Assembly: GCA_024195265.1 (NCBI GenBank)
Contig: JAJLRJ010000002.1
Span: 22,849,236 to 22,913,235, forward strand
Source of the DNA: Dendrophyllia cribrosa
Lineage: Eukaryota; Cnidaria; Anthozoa; Scleractinia; Dendrophylliidae
Reading direction: 5' to 3'
DNA length: 64,000 bases
Positions 15,955-25,600 of this stretch are shown here, piece after piece. How positions within the stretch are numbered: position 1 is the first letter of the stretch; each line of letters starts with the position of its first letter. Below the pieces are notes generated by a model. It saw only the letters and a program-made list of their open reading frames with translations, did not search any database and was not told where the DNA came from. The translations under genes were made by a program, and so were the position numbers.

Positions 15955-18885
15955 TTTTTTCATTTCTGGGAAATGAAAACTCATTTTTTTTCTGATATAT
16001 AGTTCGTGACCACATGTCAGTGTCTACATAAGATGATTGTGAACATGTTTTTCCTGGGTAAAAAATCCATTGCCCTTGTTTTAGATTACTTTTAAATTCA
16101 TCATGATTAGGATAAATATCATAACCAAATGTTTGAAAAATTCCTTCAGCTTCCCAATAATCTGTTATATCAAACCAATGACCTGTATGTAAATTACATA
16201 ATACTATCTTATCTCCTTTTCTCATTTTTACGTTTTCCCATAGAGATCCTGGATTGTAGTCTTTGAAAATTTCATCCACTTTATCACTAAAATATGCTGC
16301 AGAAGAAGAAGAATCTTCTGGTTGGATAATTTGCCCACTTTCTTCACTTTTTGGGATGTCAACTGATTTTGCTTCTGTTTTTGTTTCTGTTTCTGGAATG
16401 TCAACTGATTTTGCTTCTGTTTTTGTTTCTGTTTCTGGAATGTCAACTGGTTCTTTTTCTGTTTCTGTTTCTGTTTCTAGAATGTCAACTGGTTCTGTTT
16501 CTGTTTCTGGAATGTCAACTGGTTCTTTTTCTGTTTCTGTTTCTGTTTCTGTTTCTGTTTCTGGAATGTCAACTGGTTCTTTTTCTGTTTCTGTTTCTGT
16601 TTCTGGAATGTCAACTGGTTCTGTTTCTGTTTCTGTTTCTGTTTCTGGAATGTCAACTGGTTCTTTTTCTGTTTCTGTTTCTGTTTCTAGAATGTCAACT
16701 GGTTCTGTTTCTGTTTCTAGAATGTCAACTGGTTCTTTTTCTGTTTCTGTTTCTGTTTCTGGAATGTCAACTGGTTCTTTTTCTGTTTCTGTTTCTGTTT
16801 CTGGAATGTCAACTGGTTCTGTTTCTGTTTCTGTTTCTGTTTCTGGAATGTCAACTGGTTCTTTTTCTGTTTCTGTTTCTGTTTCTGGAATGTCAACTGG
16901 TTCTTTTTCTGTTTCTGTTTCTGTTTCTGGAATGTCAACTGGTTCTGTTTCTGTTTCTAGAATGTCAACTGGTTCTGTTTCTGTTTCTGGAATGTCAACT
17001 GGTTCTTTTTCTGTTTCTGTTTCTGTTTCTGGAATGTCAACTGGTTCTGTTTCTGTTTCTAGAATGTCAACTGGTTCTGTTTCTGTTTCTGGAATGTCAA
17101 CTGGTTCTTTTTCTGTTTCTGTTTCTGTTTCTGGAATGTCAACTGGTTCTTTTTCTGTTTCTGTTTCTGTTTCTGGAATGTCAACTGGTTCTTTTTCTGT
17201 TTCTGTTTCTGTTTCTGTTTCTGGAATGTCAACTGGTTCTGTTTCTGTTTCTGGAATGTCAACTGGTTCTTTTTCTGTTTCTGTTTCTGTTTCTAGAATG
17301 TCAACTGGTTCTTTTTCTGTTTCTGTTTCTGTTTCTGGAATGTCAACTGGTTCTTTTTCTGTTTCTGTTTCTGTTTCTGGAATGTCAACTGGTTCTTTTT
17401 CTGTTTCTGTTTCTGTTTCTGGAATGTCAACTGGTTCTTTTTCTGTTTCTGTTTCTGTTTCTGGAATGTCAACTGGTTCTTTTTCTGTTTCTGTTTCTGT
17501 TTCTGGAATGTCAACTGGTTCTGTTTCTGTTTCTAGAATGTCAACTGGTTCTGTTTCTGTTTCTGGAATGTCAACTGGTTCTTTTTCTGTTTCTGTTTCT
17601 AGAATGTCAACTGGTTCTTTTTCTGTTTCTGTTTCTGTTTCTGGAATGTCAACTGGTTCTGTTTCTGTTTCTGGAATGTCAACTGGTTCTTTTTCTGTTT
17701 CTGTTCCTGTTTCTGGAATGTCAACTGGTTCTTTTTCTGTTTCTGTTTCTAGAATGTCAACTGGTTCTTTTTCTGTTTCTGTTTCTGTTTCTGGAATGTC
17801 AACTGGTTCTGTTTCTGTTTCTGGAATGTCAACTGGTTCTGTTTCTGTTTCTGGAATGTCAACTGGTTCTTTTTCTGTTTCTGTTTCTGTTTCTGGAATG
17901 TCAACTGGTTCTTTTTCTGTTTCTGTTTCTGTTTCTGGAATGTCAACTGGTTCTTTTTCTGTTTCTGTTTCTGTTTCTGGAATGTCAACTGATTCTTTTT
18001 CTGTTTCTGTTTCTGTTTCTGGAATGTCAACTGGTTCTTTTTCTGTTTCTGTTTCTGTTTCTGGAATGTCAACTGGTTCTTTTTCTGTTTCTGTTTCTGT
18101 TTCTGGAATGTCAACTGGTTCTTTTTCTGTTTCTGTTTCTGTTTCTGGAATGTCAACTGGTTCTTTTTCTGTTTCTGTTTCTGTTTCTGGAATGTCAACT
18201 GGTTCTTTTTCTGTTTCTGTTTCTGTTTCTGGAATGTCAACTGGTTCTTTTTCTGTTTCTGTTTCTGTTTCTGGAATGTCAACTGGTTCTTTTTCTGTTT
18301 CTGTTTCTGTTTCTGGAATGTCAACTGGTTCTTTTTCTGTTTCTGTTTCTGTTTCTGGAATGTCAACTGGTTCTTTTTCTGTTTCTGTTTCTGTTTCTGG
18401 AATGTCAACTGGTTCTTTTTCTGTTTCTGTTTCTGTTTCTGGAATGTCAACTGGTTCTTTTTCTGTTTCTGTTTCTGTTTCTGGAATGTCAACTGGTTCT
18501 TTTTCTGTTTCTGTTTCTGTTTCTGGAATGTCAACTGGTTCTTTTTCTGTTTCTGTTTCTGTTTCTGGAATGTCAACTGGTTCTTTTTCTGTTTCTGTTT
18601 CTGTTTCTGGAATGTCAACTGGTTCTTTTTCTGTTTCTGTTTCTGTTTCTGGAATGTCAACTGGTTCTTTTTCTGTTTCTGTTTCTGTTTCTGGAATGTC
18701 AACTGGTTCTTTTTCTGTTTCTGTTTCTGTTTCTGGAATGTCAACTGGTTCTTTTTCTGTTTCTGTTTCTGTTTCTGGAATGTCAACTGGTTCTTTTTCT
18801 GTTTCTGTTTCTGTTTCTGGAATGTCAACTGGTTCTTTTTCTGTTTCTGTTTCTGTTTCTAGAATGTCAACTGGTTCTGTTTCTG
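15923..18885 (-). pseudogene. Glu/Thr-repeat protein: repeat body and C-terminal domain, cut off from its start
   Basis: On the minus strand one frame stays open from 18885 to 15923. It encodes PVDIPETETETEKE-type units (14, 10 or 18 residues) followed by a unique acidic linker (SEESGQIIQPEDSSSSAAY) and a C-terminal domain of about 115 residues (KMRKGDKIVLCNLHTGHWFD.., WFDITDYWEAEGIFQTFGYD, FYPGKTC). This frame alone tolerates the TCTAGA variants that put stops into the QKQK frame, so it is the coding one. A TAA and a 262-bp insertion at 18886 separate it from the 5' part at 19148-19725. The function is unknown. The repeats would make a long acidic, extended rod. Confidence 0.6.
16372..18885. 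repeat. Coding minisatellite, 42/30-bp units
   Basis: There are about sixty units, GGAATGTCAACTGGTTC followed by a variable number of TTTCTG hexamers. All lengths are multiples of 6, so every frame is preserved. The right half (17.9-18.84 kb) is nearly homogeneous 42-bp units, while the left half mixes 30-, 36-, 42- and 54-bp units. The array continues at 19148-19590 after an insertion. Confidence 0.95.
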
Positions 18886-19147
18886 AATGGGGTTAGTTTC
18901 TAGAGAAACTGTGGTGCTGCGTCGGTGGGGGGATGAAACACGAGAATTTAGTTTTATCGACTGAGTCGATAAGGTAAATTGACCACCGTAAAAAGATTCA
19001 AATAGCTGACGTTTCGAGCGCTAGCCCTTCGTCGGAGCGAATCGATTCGCTCCGACGAAGGGCTAGCGCTCGAAACGTCAGCTATTTGAATCTTTTTACG
19101 GTGGTCAATTTACCTTATCGACTCAGTCGATAAAACTAAATTCTCGT
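18886..19147. mobile_element. Hairpin insertion related to Penelope-type repeats
   Basis: A 262-bp foreign segment sits in the Glu/Thr-repeat array. It is flanked by a 13-bp duplication, GGTTCTGTTTCTG, at 18873-18885 and 19148-19160, which the array itself could mimic. From 18939 to 19148 it is a perfect inverted repeat with arms of 105 bp centred on CGAATCGATTCG. Each arm holds GACGAAGGGCTAGCGCTCG then AAACGTC, a string resembling the hammerhead motif of Penelope-like elements, with one core base changed. Confidence 0.65.
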
Positions 19148-19725
19148 GGTTCTGTTTCTGTTTCTGGAATGTCAACTGGTTCTTTTTCTGTTTCTGTTTC
19201 TGTTTCTGGAATGTCAACTGGTTCTTTTTCTGTTTCTGTTTCTGTTTCTGGAATGTCAACTGGTTCTTTTTCTGTTTCTGTTTCTGTTTCTGGAATGTCA
19301 ACTGGTTCTTTTTCTGTTTCTGTTTCTAGAATGTCAACTGGTTCTTTTTCTGTTTCTGTTTCTGTTTCTGGAATGTCAACTGGTTCTGTTTCTGTTTCTG
19401 GAATGTCAACTGGTTCTGTTTCTGTTTCTGGAATGTCAACTGGTTCTGTTTCTGTTTCTGGAATGTCAACTGGTTCTGTTTCTGTTTCTGGAATGTCAAC
19501 TGGTTCTTTTTCTGTTTCTGTTTCTGTTTCTGGAATGTCAACTGGTTCTTTTTCTGTTTCTTTTTCTGTTTCTGTTTCTGTTTCTGTTTCTGTGAAAGGA
19601 AGATGCTTTGGAAATGGAAATGGAGATGGCTCTGTTTTCATGAACTCTTTTAACTTTTCAATGACAACATCCCATTTTTCTTGAGGCCAAGGATCCATCT
19701 TTCCTGGAAGATATTGTATATTCAT
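19148..19725 (-). pseudogene. Glu/Thr-repeat protein, N-terminal part
   Basis: Start ATG 19723-19725 opens MNIQYLPGKMDPWPQEKWDVV, then a Pro/Phe stretch (SPFPFPKHLPF), then TETETE and PVDIPETE repeats. The frame runs into the hairpin insertion and stops at 19123. It lines up with the repeat body at 15923-18885, whose frame differs because the insertion plus duplication is not a multiple of three. Confidence 0.55.
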
Positions 19726-20002
19726 TAACTCCCCTTGGAGAATATTCAAAAATCGCAACTTCTTTCGCCATCTTCTGGCGTCTTGTTTTGGGCTTTGGCT
19801 TTGATTTGGGCTTTGGTTCAGGAGAAAGATCATCTTTAACCACTTCCAGTTGTCGCCCATCTTTCAAAGTGAATTTGTTTTTCCCCTCTTTCAAAACTCG
19901 ACATAAATATTGTCTGGTTAATTCCATATGAGGAGAGAGAGCAGAAATCGATTTCCCTGATGCCACTGTTTCTCCAGTTATCATGTTAATCAGATTCCAC
20001 AT
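19658..20002 (-). CDS. Small HTH-like protein
   Basis: This is 114 aa from ATG 20000-20002 (TATTAAAATG). Residues 1-50 (MITGETVASGKSISALS.., LTRQYLCRVLKEGKNKFTL) look like the short helix-turn-helix modules seen in NUMOD-type DNA-binding proteins. A Lys/Pro-rich segment (EPKPKSKPKPKTRR) follows. The last 35 residues overlap the start of the Glu/Thr-repeat gene in another frame, and a +1 change would join them, so this could be the true N-terminus of that protein. Confidence 0.45.
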   Translation of the reverse strand: MWNLINMITGETVASGKSISALSPHMELTRQYLCRVLKEGKNKFTLKDGRQLEVVKDDLSPEPKPKSKPKPKTRRQKMAKEVAIFEYSPRGVNEYTISSRKDGSLASRKMGCCH

Positions 20003-20883
20003 TTTAATAGGGGAAAAAAGTTGACAAAAAAAACTTTTTTTTGTCAACCAGATTTCAGAAACTTTTTGTCAACCAGATTTCTGGAAAACTTTTTTGTTTC
20101 CAGATTGGAAAATAAAAGTTGACAAACAGGGAGGTTACATATTTGTTTTTCAAAAAGTTTTTTTGAGAAAAAACTTTTTGGTTTTCTCAAAAAACGTTTT
20201 AAAATAAAAACTTTTGAAAAAATAAATATGTAACCTCCCTAATTGTCAACTTTTATTTTCCAGATTGTCAACTTTTTTGTTTCCAAAAAGATCTTTTTGT
20301 CAACCAGATTTCAGGAAAATGATTTTGTCAACCAGATTTCAGAAACTTTTTGTCAACTTTTTTGTTTCCAAAAAGATCTTTTTGTCAACCAGATTTCAGG
20401 AAAATGATTTTGTCAACTTTTTTGTTTCAAAAAAGATCTTTTTTGTCAACCAGATTTCAGAAACTTTTTGTCAACCAGATTTCAGAAACTTTTTGTCAAC
20501 CAGATTTCAGGAAAATGATTTTGTCAACCAGATTTTCTGCTCCAAAAATGATTTTGTCAACCAGATTTTCTGCTCCAAAAATGATTTTGTCAACCAGATT
20601 TTCTGCTCCAAAAATGATTTTGTCAACCAGATTTTCTGCTCCAAAAATGATTTTCTGTTGTTAGGAGGGATATAAAAAGTTAACAAACAGGGAGGTTACA
20701 TATTTGTTTTTCAAAAAGTTTTTTTGAGAAAAAACTTTTTGGTTTTCTCAAAAAACTTTTTAAAATAAAAACTTTTGAAAAAACAAATATGTAACCTCCC
20801 TAATTGTCAACTTTTATTTTCCAGATTGTTAACTTTTTTGTTTCCAGATTGGAAACAAAAAAGTTGTCAATCAGATTATATCC
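20003..20883. repeat. Gene-free repeat region: TTGTCAACCAGATTT repeats and two hairpins
   Basis: About fifteen copies of TTTTGTCAACCAGATTTC followed by AGGAAAATGATT, or by TGCTCCAAAAATGATT, fill 20040-20650. Hairpin copies B (20118-20250) and C (20679-20811) match hairpin A at 5116-5248, including GGAGGTTACATATTTG and its complement. The open frames here are repeat translations, not genes. A replication or regulatory centre is possible. Confidence 0.8.
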
Positions 20884-21171
20884 TCATATCTCATAAGGTC
20901 TGAAATATAATAATTTACTCACCTGTTTTTTATATTTTTTGACTGTGTTAAGATTCTTACATGCTTTTTTTATTTCTTTCCAATCACTCTTCAGAGAACT
21001 TTGGAGAAGTGAGATTAAAGAATCTATGATTTCTTTTTCAACTTTCTTTGCGTCTTTATAAGTTTCAAAAACTATGTTTTGTGGTTGACTTTTAAGAGTA
21101 TATATTGAAAATGTAAGGTCCATCGTTCTTAAAAAATATTCTTCATCGTCACTGAAAAACGTTTTTTTCAT
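20884..21171 (-). CDS. Hypothetical small helical protein
   Basis: This is 95 aa, starting at ATG 21169-21171, which overlaps the upstream stop as ATGA in TTTAAAATGA. It opens acidic and aromatic (MKKTFFSDDEEYFLRTMDL) and is then helical and Lys-rich (KKVEKEIIDSLISLLQSSL). No family is recognised. It is retained in the right-arm copy at 43594. Confidence 0.5.
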   Translation of the reverse strand: MKKTFFSDDEEYFLRTMDLTFSIYTLKSQPQNIVFETYKDAKKVEKEIIDSLISLLQSSLKSDWKEIKKACKNLNTVKKYKKQVSKLLYFRPYEI

Positions 21172-21812
21172 TTTAAAGAAGGGAAATCTTTTTCATTTTC
21201 ATCATCCTCATTTTGGTCCTCATATTCATCAAAAACTGAGGCAGTTTGGACCATCTCCTCCACAAGAACTTCATCCACAATCGCTGTGATAGATTTTACA
21301 TTTCCGCAGAAAAGATGTTTAACAGAAAAGACAACTTGCCCAAAAAGTGGCATGCCAATGAGTTCTTTCTGCCTCAGAATGGGCTTCTTTTTCCCATTTA
21401 TCAACTCCCAAAAACGACAAGAGAAATCCGTTTTGGGGATTTTGGAAGAATAAATCTTAGCAAAGATCTTTTCCTGTTCAGATTTATCTGTTTTCAAGAG
21501 AGTGAAATCTTCCTCATGAAACTTAGCAAAAGATGGAGAAAGTTTCTTCACTTCCGGTTGTTTTTTCATTGCAGCTGAACGAAGATGAGCTTCCAGTTTA
21601 TGGAAAAAGGGGATGTTTTCTTCAGGGAGATTGATACCCAGTGAAAAAGAATCTCCTTCATGAGCAAAGATTTTAAACTTAGTTTTGAGTTTCAGTTGAA
21701 GTTTTTTACCATCGAGAGAACAGGGGAGCAGACAATATGAGATCTTTCCAGAGGTTCGTTTTTGTGGCTCTTCAAGAATGATCTTGGAAACGGCAACTTT
21801 TTCGGGATTCAT
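21168..21812 (-). CDS. Hypothetical protein with acidic tail (possible ssDNA-binding)
   Basis: This is 214 aa, starting at ATG 21810-21812 after CAAGAAA. The middle is mixed alpha/beta and the C-terminus very acidic (FDEYEDQNEDDENEKDFPSLK quoted in part: DEYEDQNEDDENEKDF). An acidic tail ending in an aromatic residue is common in single-strand DNA-binding proteins, and its place next to the polymerase block fits, but I cannot see an OB-fold signature. It is coupled to the next gene by ATGA. Confidence 0.45.
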   Translation of the reverse strand: MNPEKVAVSKIILEEPQKRTSGKISYCLLPCSLDGKKLQLKLKTKFKIFAHEGDSFSLGINLPEENIPFFHKLEAHLRSAAMKKQPEVKKLSPSFAKFHEEDFTLLKTDKSEQEKIFAKIYSSKIPKTDFSCRFWELINGKKKPILRQKELIGMPLFGQVVFSVKHLFCGNVKSITAIVDEVLVEEMVQTASVFDEYEDQNEDDENEKDFPSLK

Positions 21813-21834
21813 TTTCTTGGTGGAGATAAAAAAA

Positions 21835-22621
21835 TCATTTTATTTCGAAATCCGTTTCTCCAAACTGTCTGTCTTTTTCATTTTTGACTGGAAGAAAACC
21901 ATTTACCTTGTCAACGGCTTTCTGAATCTTGGTTTCAATTTCAGCCCAATGCATCCATGCGATTTCTTCCTCCGTCAACCCACTTGTTGCTTTGTAAAAT
22001 TTGGGATCAATCAAAGTTGCATGATTTCTTATTTCAGCCAGTGCAATTTTGATTTCCTCCAGAGAAAAGAAATCTTGCCCCTCGATTGTGAAAAGTTTTC
22101 TTTGTTCATTTTTTATCCATTGGATAAAAAATTCAAAATGTGGCTTGAAAAACTTCCAGGTGTTTATCCATACCAGCTGACGCAGTTGAAACCAATCTGG
22201 AGACTCCTTTTCCTGAGCAAGCCTGAAGGAGTTTATTGTGCATAGCTTTCTCTTTCATCAAATCGAGAAATTCTTCCAGTCTGGGAGATTTCCAAGTGAC
22301 ATCGTGAGATTTCTCAGTTGAATCCAGAAAATGAGTTTTTTTCTTGCTGAGTTGATTGAAAAAAACTGTTCTGGACAAGCCAAATCTTTCCTGAATTTCC
22401 TCTGCGGTGAAAAAATCTTCTCCGTCAATCTGGATAAATGGTGAATCATCTTCCTCCTGAATCCAAAAAGTTTTTTTGTCAGCTCTTCTGAAATATTTGA
22501 TGTTGCCAGATTTGAGAACTCGTAAAATCGTTTTTGAGGGAAGACCAGTTTGTTCCTGGGCTTCTTTGAATGTGAAAAAAGTTTGCTTTTCTTTTCCTTC
22601 CTCTTGAATTGAAAACTTCAT
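21835..22621 (-). pseudogene. HTH-repeat DNA-binding-like protein, frame broken near 22150
   Basis: The N-terminal 162 codons run from ATG 22619-22621 (CTATTTAAAATG) to a stop at 22133. They include two modules of the form FFTFKEAQEQTGLPSKTILRVL and DFFTAEEIQERFGLSRTVFF. A third similar module (TIEGQDFFSLEEIKIALAEI) is open without its own ATG in the +1 frame down to TGA at 21835-21837. In the right-arm copy the sequence just after the break runs on in frame, so one longer gene is likely. About 95 bp before the break (22150-22245) bears no resemblance to the right-arm copy. Confidence 0.55.
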
Positions 22622-22657
22622 TTTAAATAGGGAAAAAATCTTTTTACCCCATTTAAA
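22622..22657. promoter_or_regulatory. Divergent start region, HTH gene and polymerase
   Basis: Only 36 bp separate the two starts. CCCTATTTAAAATG reads left and CCCCATTTAAAATG reads right: a near-perfect inverted pair of the element's start motif around TTTTTTC. Confidence 0.6.
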
Positions 22658-25600
22658 ATGGCAACTTTGAATGCATTGAAATCATTTGCGAGATCATCCG
22701 GATTGAAAGGTTGGTCTAGATTGAGGAGAGATGATTTAGTGAACTTTTTAATTGAAAATCTTTGGACTGGAGGTGGGAAAGATCAACCCAAAATGAATAA
22801 AGCAGCTCGTTTGAGAATTCGAAAACACAAAAAAGCCAACCCCCTAGATGAGGAAAATAAACAACTTGATGTGCCTATTTTGATTCCGGGGAAAAGAAAA
22901 GTTCCTCCCAAAATCATTCCCAAAGTCATTTCAAAACAAACAGAAAATATTTCAGACTGGGCGACTTGGCTGGAAGATGTGAATGATGCAGAAATCAGGA
23001 GAAGATCAACTCCTGCAGTTGAACGACTGAAAAGACAGATTGCTGCATTGTGGGGGCAAAGGCTGATCGTGGAAGAAGGAAGATCTGCTCTGAAAGGATT
23101 TGCCAGACAGCTGATCATTCAAGGAGATGACTCCCCAACTCCACAAGATTTTCTCCGGAAAGTGAGGAGTGAAGTTATTGAGCTGATAAGACAAAATCGG
23201 CAGACAAAAGTAAAGTGCATTCTGGTCTCTCTGCTGGTGAAACCCGACTTGAGTGACGACGGCGTGATTGAAGAAACACCTTTCTCCCACTCCCGAATGA
23301 AAAGAAATCTAGAAGGAAATGACGCAGGCGAGTTGTTTGATCAAATGAGCAGAGAAATGCTGATCAACCTGGAAAACTTCAACCAAAGAGGATCAAACTG
23401 GGTGTTTGAACGAGTGATCAGATTAGAGCTTCATCTCATTCGGTGGAGGCCACTGGGAGGATCTTCATGGATTCCTCTCCCAAAAGAAGTGGCAAACAAG
23501 AACGCTGTAGTGAACATGAAAAACGAGGATGAAATGTGTTTCAAATGGTGCATGACAAGAGCAATGAACTGGGTGGCGCAGAACCCGGAAAGAATCACGC
23601 CTCTCCTGAGAAAACAAGCTGAAAAACTCGATTGGAGTGGCATTTCATTTCCAACAACTCTGGAAGATATCGGAAAATTTGAGAAAAGAAACAACATTTC
23701 TGTAAATGTATTTGGATGGGACAGAAATCTTTTTACCCTGAGAGCAACAGATGAAGAAAAAGAAAAACATGTGGATCTGCTGCTGCTCAAAAAGGAGTTC
23801 AAAAGTCACTTCTGCATCGTGAAAAACTTTTCTCGTTTGGCTGGATCACAAATTTCTAGAACAAAACGAAAAAGATTCTTCTGTAAAAGATGTATAAATT
23901 CATTCCCCAGTGAAGACAGTTTGAAAAAACACAAGATCAACTGCGTAGAATTTGAAGCAACAAATGTTGTTATGCCTGAAGGACAAACATGTTCATTCCG
24001 TAACTTCTCAAAGATGATTCATGTTCCAGTTGTCGGTTACGCTGATTTTGAGTCAATTTTGAAACCCATGAAAGATGCAGGAAAGATGAAACAAACGCAG
24101 AAAATACAAGAGCATCTCCCATGTGGATTCGCTTTTCATCTCGTCTCTCCTTTTCTGAAAATGGAGCCTGTCCTGCAAAGAGCTGGGAGTGAAAAAGATT
24201 CAGCTGAGCTTCCAAAAGAATTTGTGCGACGACTCATTGAGGAAGTAAAAACTGCTCAACTGAAACTGAAGCCAAAGCCCATGGATCCGCTCACTCCAGA
24301 AGAATGGCATGTATTCAATCAAACATCATGGTGCTGGCTGTGTCAAGGTGAATTTGAGAGAGAAGGAGAAAAGATGAAAGTACGAGATCACTGTCATTTT
24401 ACTGGAAAATTCAGAGGAGCTGCACATCGCTCTTGTAACAGAATGTTTCAGAGACCAAAATTCACTCCAGTGTTCTTCCATAATCTGACGAATTATGACT
24501 CACATCTTTTTGTGCGGGGTCTGGGTTTGCTGGATGAAATTCTGGAGATACAATGCATCCCCAATAATGAAGAAAAATATATCTCTTTCTCCCTGAAATT
24601 TGAGCTGAAAAGAGAAAAGATATCTGAGGGAAAAGAAATCATTGTCAAACATGAAATCAGATTTTTGGATTCTTTCAAATTCATGGCTTCTTCTCTGGGA
24701 AATCTGGCTGGTAATCTTCCCAAGACAGATCTGAAAGAAACTGCTAGGTTTTTCCAGGGAGAAAAGTTTGATTTGATAACGCGAAAAGGAGTTTATCCCT
24801 ATGAATTCATGGATTCATTTGAAAAGTTTGCAGAGCCACTTCCAGAGAAAGAAGCGTTTTTCTCCAGCTTAAATGACTCGGGGATCGGAGAAGAAGATTT
24901 TGAGCACGCAAAACATGTCTGGCAGAAATGGCAGATGAAAAACATGGGAGAATTTCACGATCTCTATCTGAAAACAGATGTGTTGTTGCTGGCCGATGTT
25001 GTTGAAAACTTCAGAAAACTTTGCGAAGAAAACTATGGTCTGGATCCTGCACAGTTCTACACAACCCCTGGAATGGCATGGAACGCAATGCTGAAAATGA
25101 CTGGAGTTTCACTGCAGCTTCTGAACGACGTAGATATGCTGCTGATGGTTGAACGAGGGATGAGAGGTGGAAACTCAAATGCATTCAAAAGATACGCAAA
25201 GGCAAACAATCGGTTCATGAAAGATTTCAATGAAAAACAGCCTTCTTCTTTTCTGGTTTATCTGGACGCAAATAACCTTTATGGATGGGCAATGTCAAAA
25301 CCTCTTCCAGTTGGAAAGTTCGTCTGGATGGATGATCCGTCTAAATGGAAGGCATTTGTTGATGGAGAAGGTGTAGGATGCATCCTGGAAGTAGATCTGG
25401 AATATCCAGATGAACTGCACGATGACCAAAATGATTTTCCACTTGCTCCAGAAAGTTTGAAGCTAGATGGAGTGTGGAAGCTGACTCAAAATCTAAAAGA
25501 TAAAGAAAGAATGGTTCTGCACGGAGAAAATCTGAAACTCTTTCTTTCCCTGGGAATGAAGTTGAAAAAGATTTGGAGAGGAATTTCATTTCAGGAAGCT

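Noticed and set aside
17749..18828. Minus-strand QKQKQKKNQLTF repeat frame
   Set aside because: It is interrupted by TAG at every TCTAGA variant unit and does not join the unique N- or C-terminal domains.
16263..18896. Long plus-strand frames (877 and 850 codons) of Ser/Val or Leu/Phe repeats
   Set aside because: They are by-products of repeat units that are multiples of 6 bp. Flanking unique sequence is coding only on the minus strand, in the Glu/Thr frame.
16372..19590. CRISPR-like array
   Set aside because: There are no unique spacers; the variable part is only the number of TTTCTG hexamers, and the context is a eukaryotic coding minisatellite.
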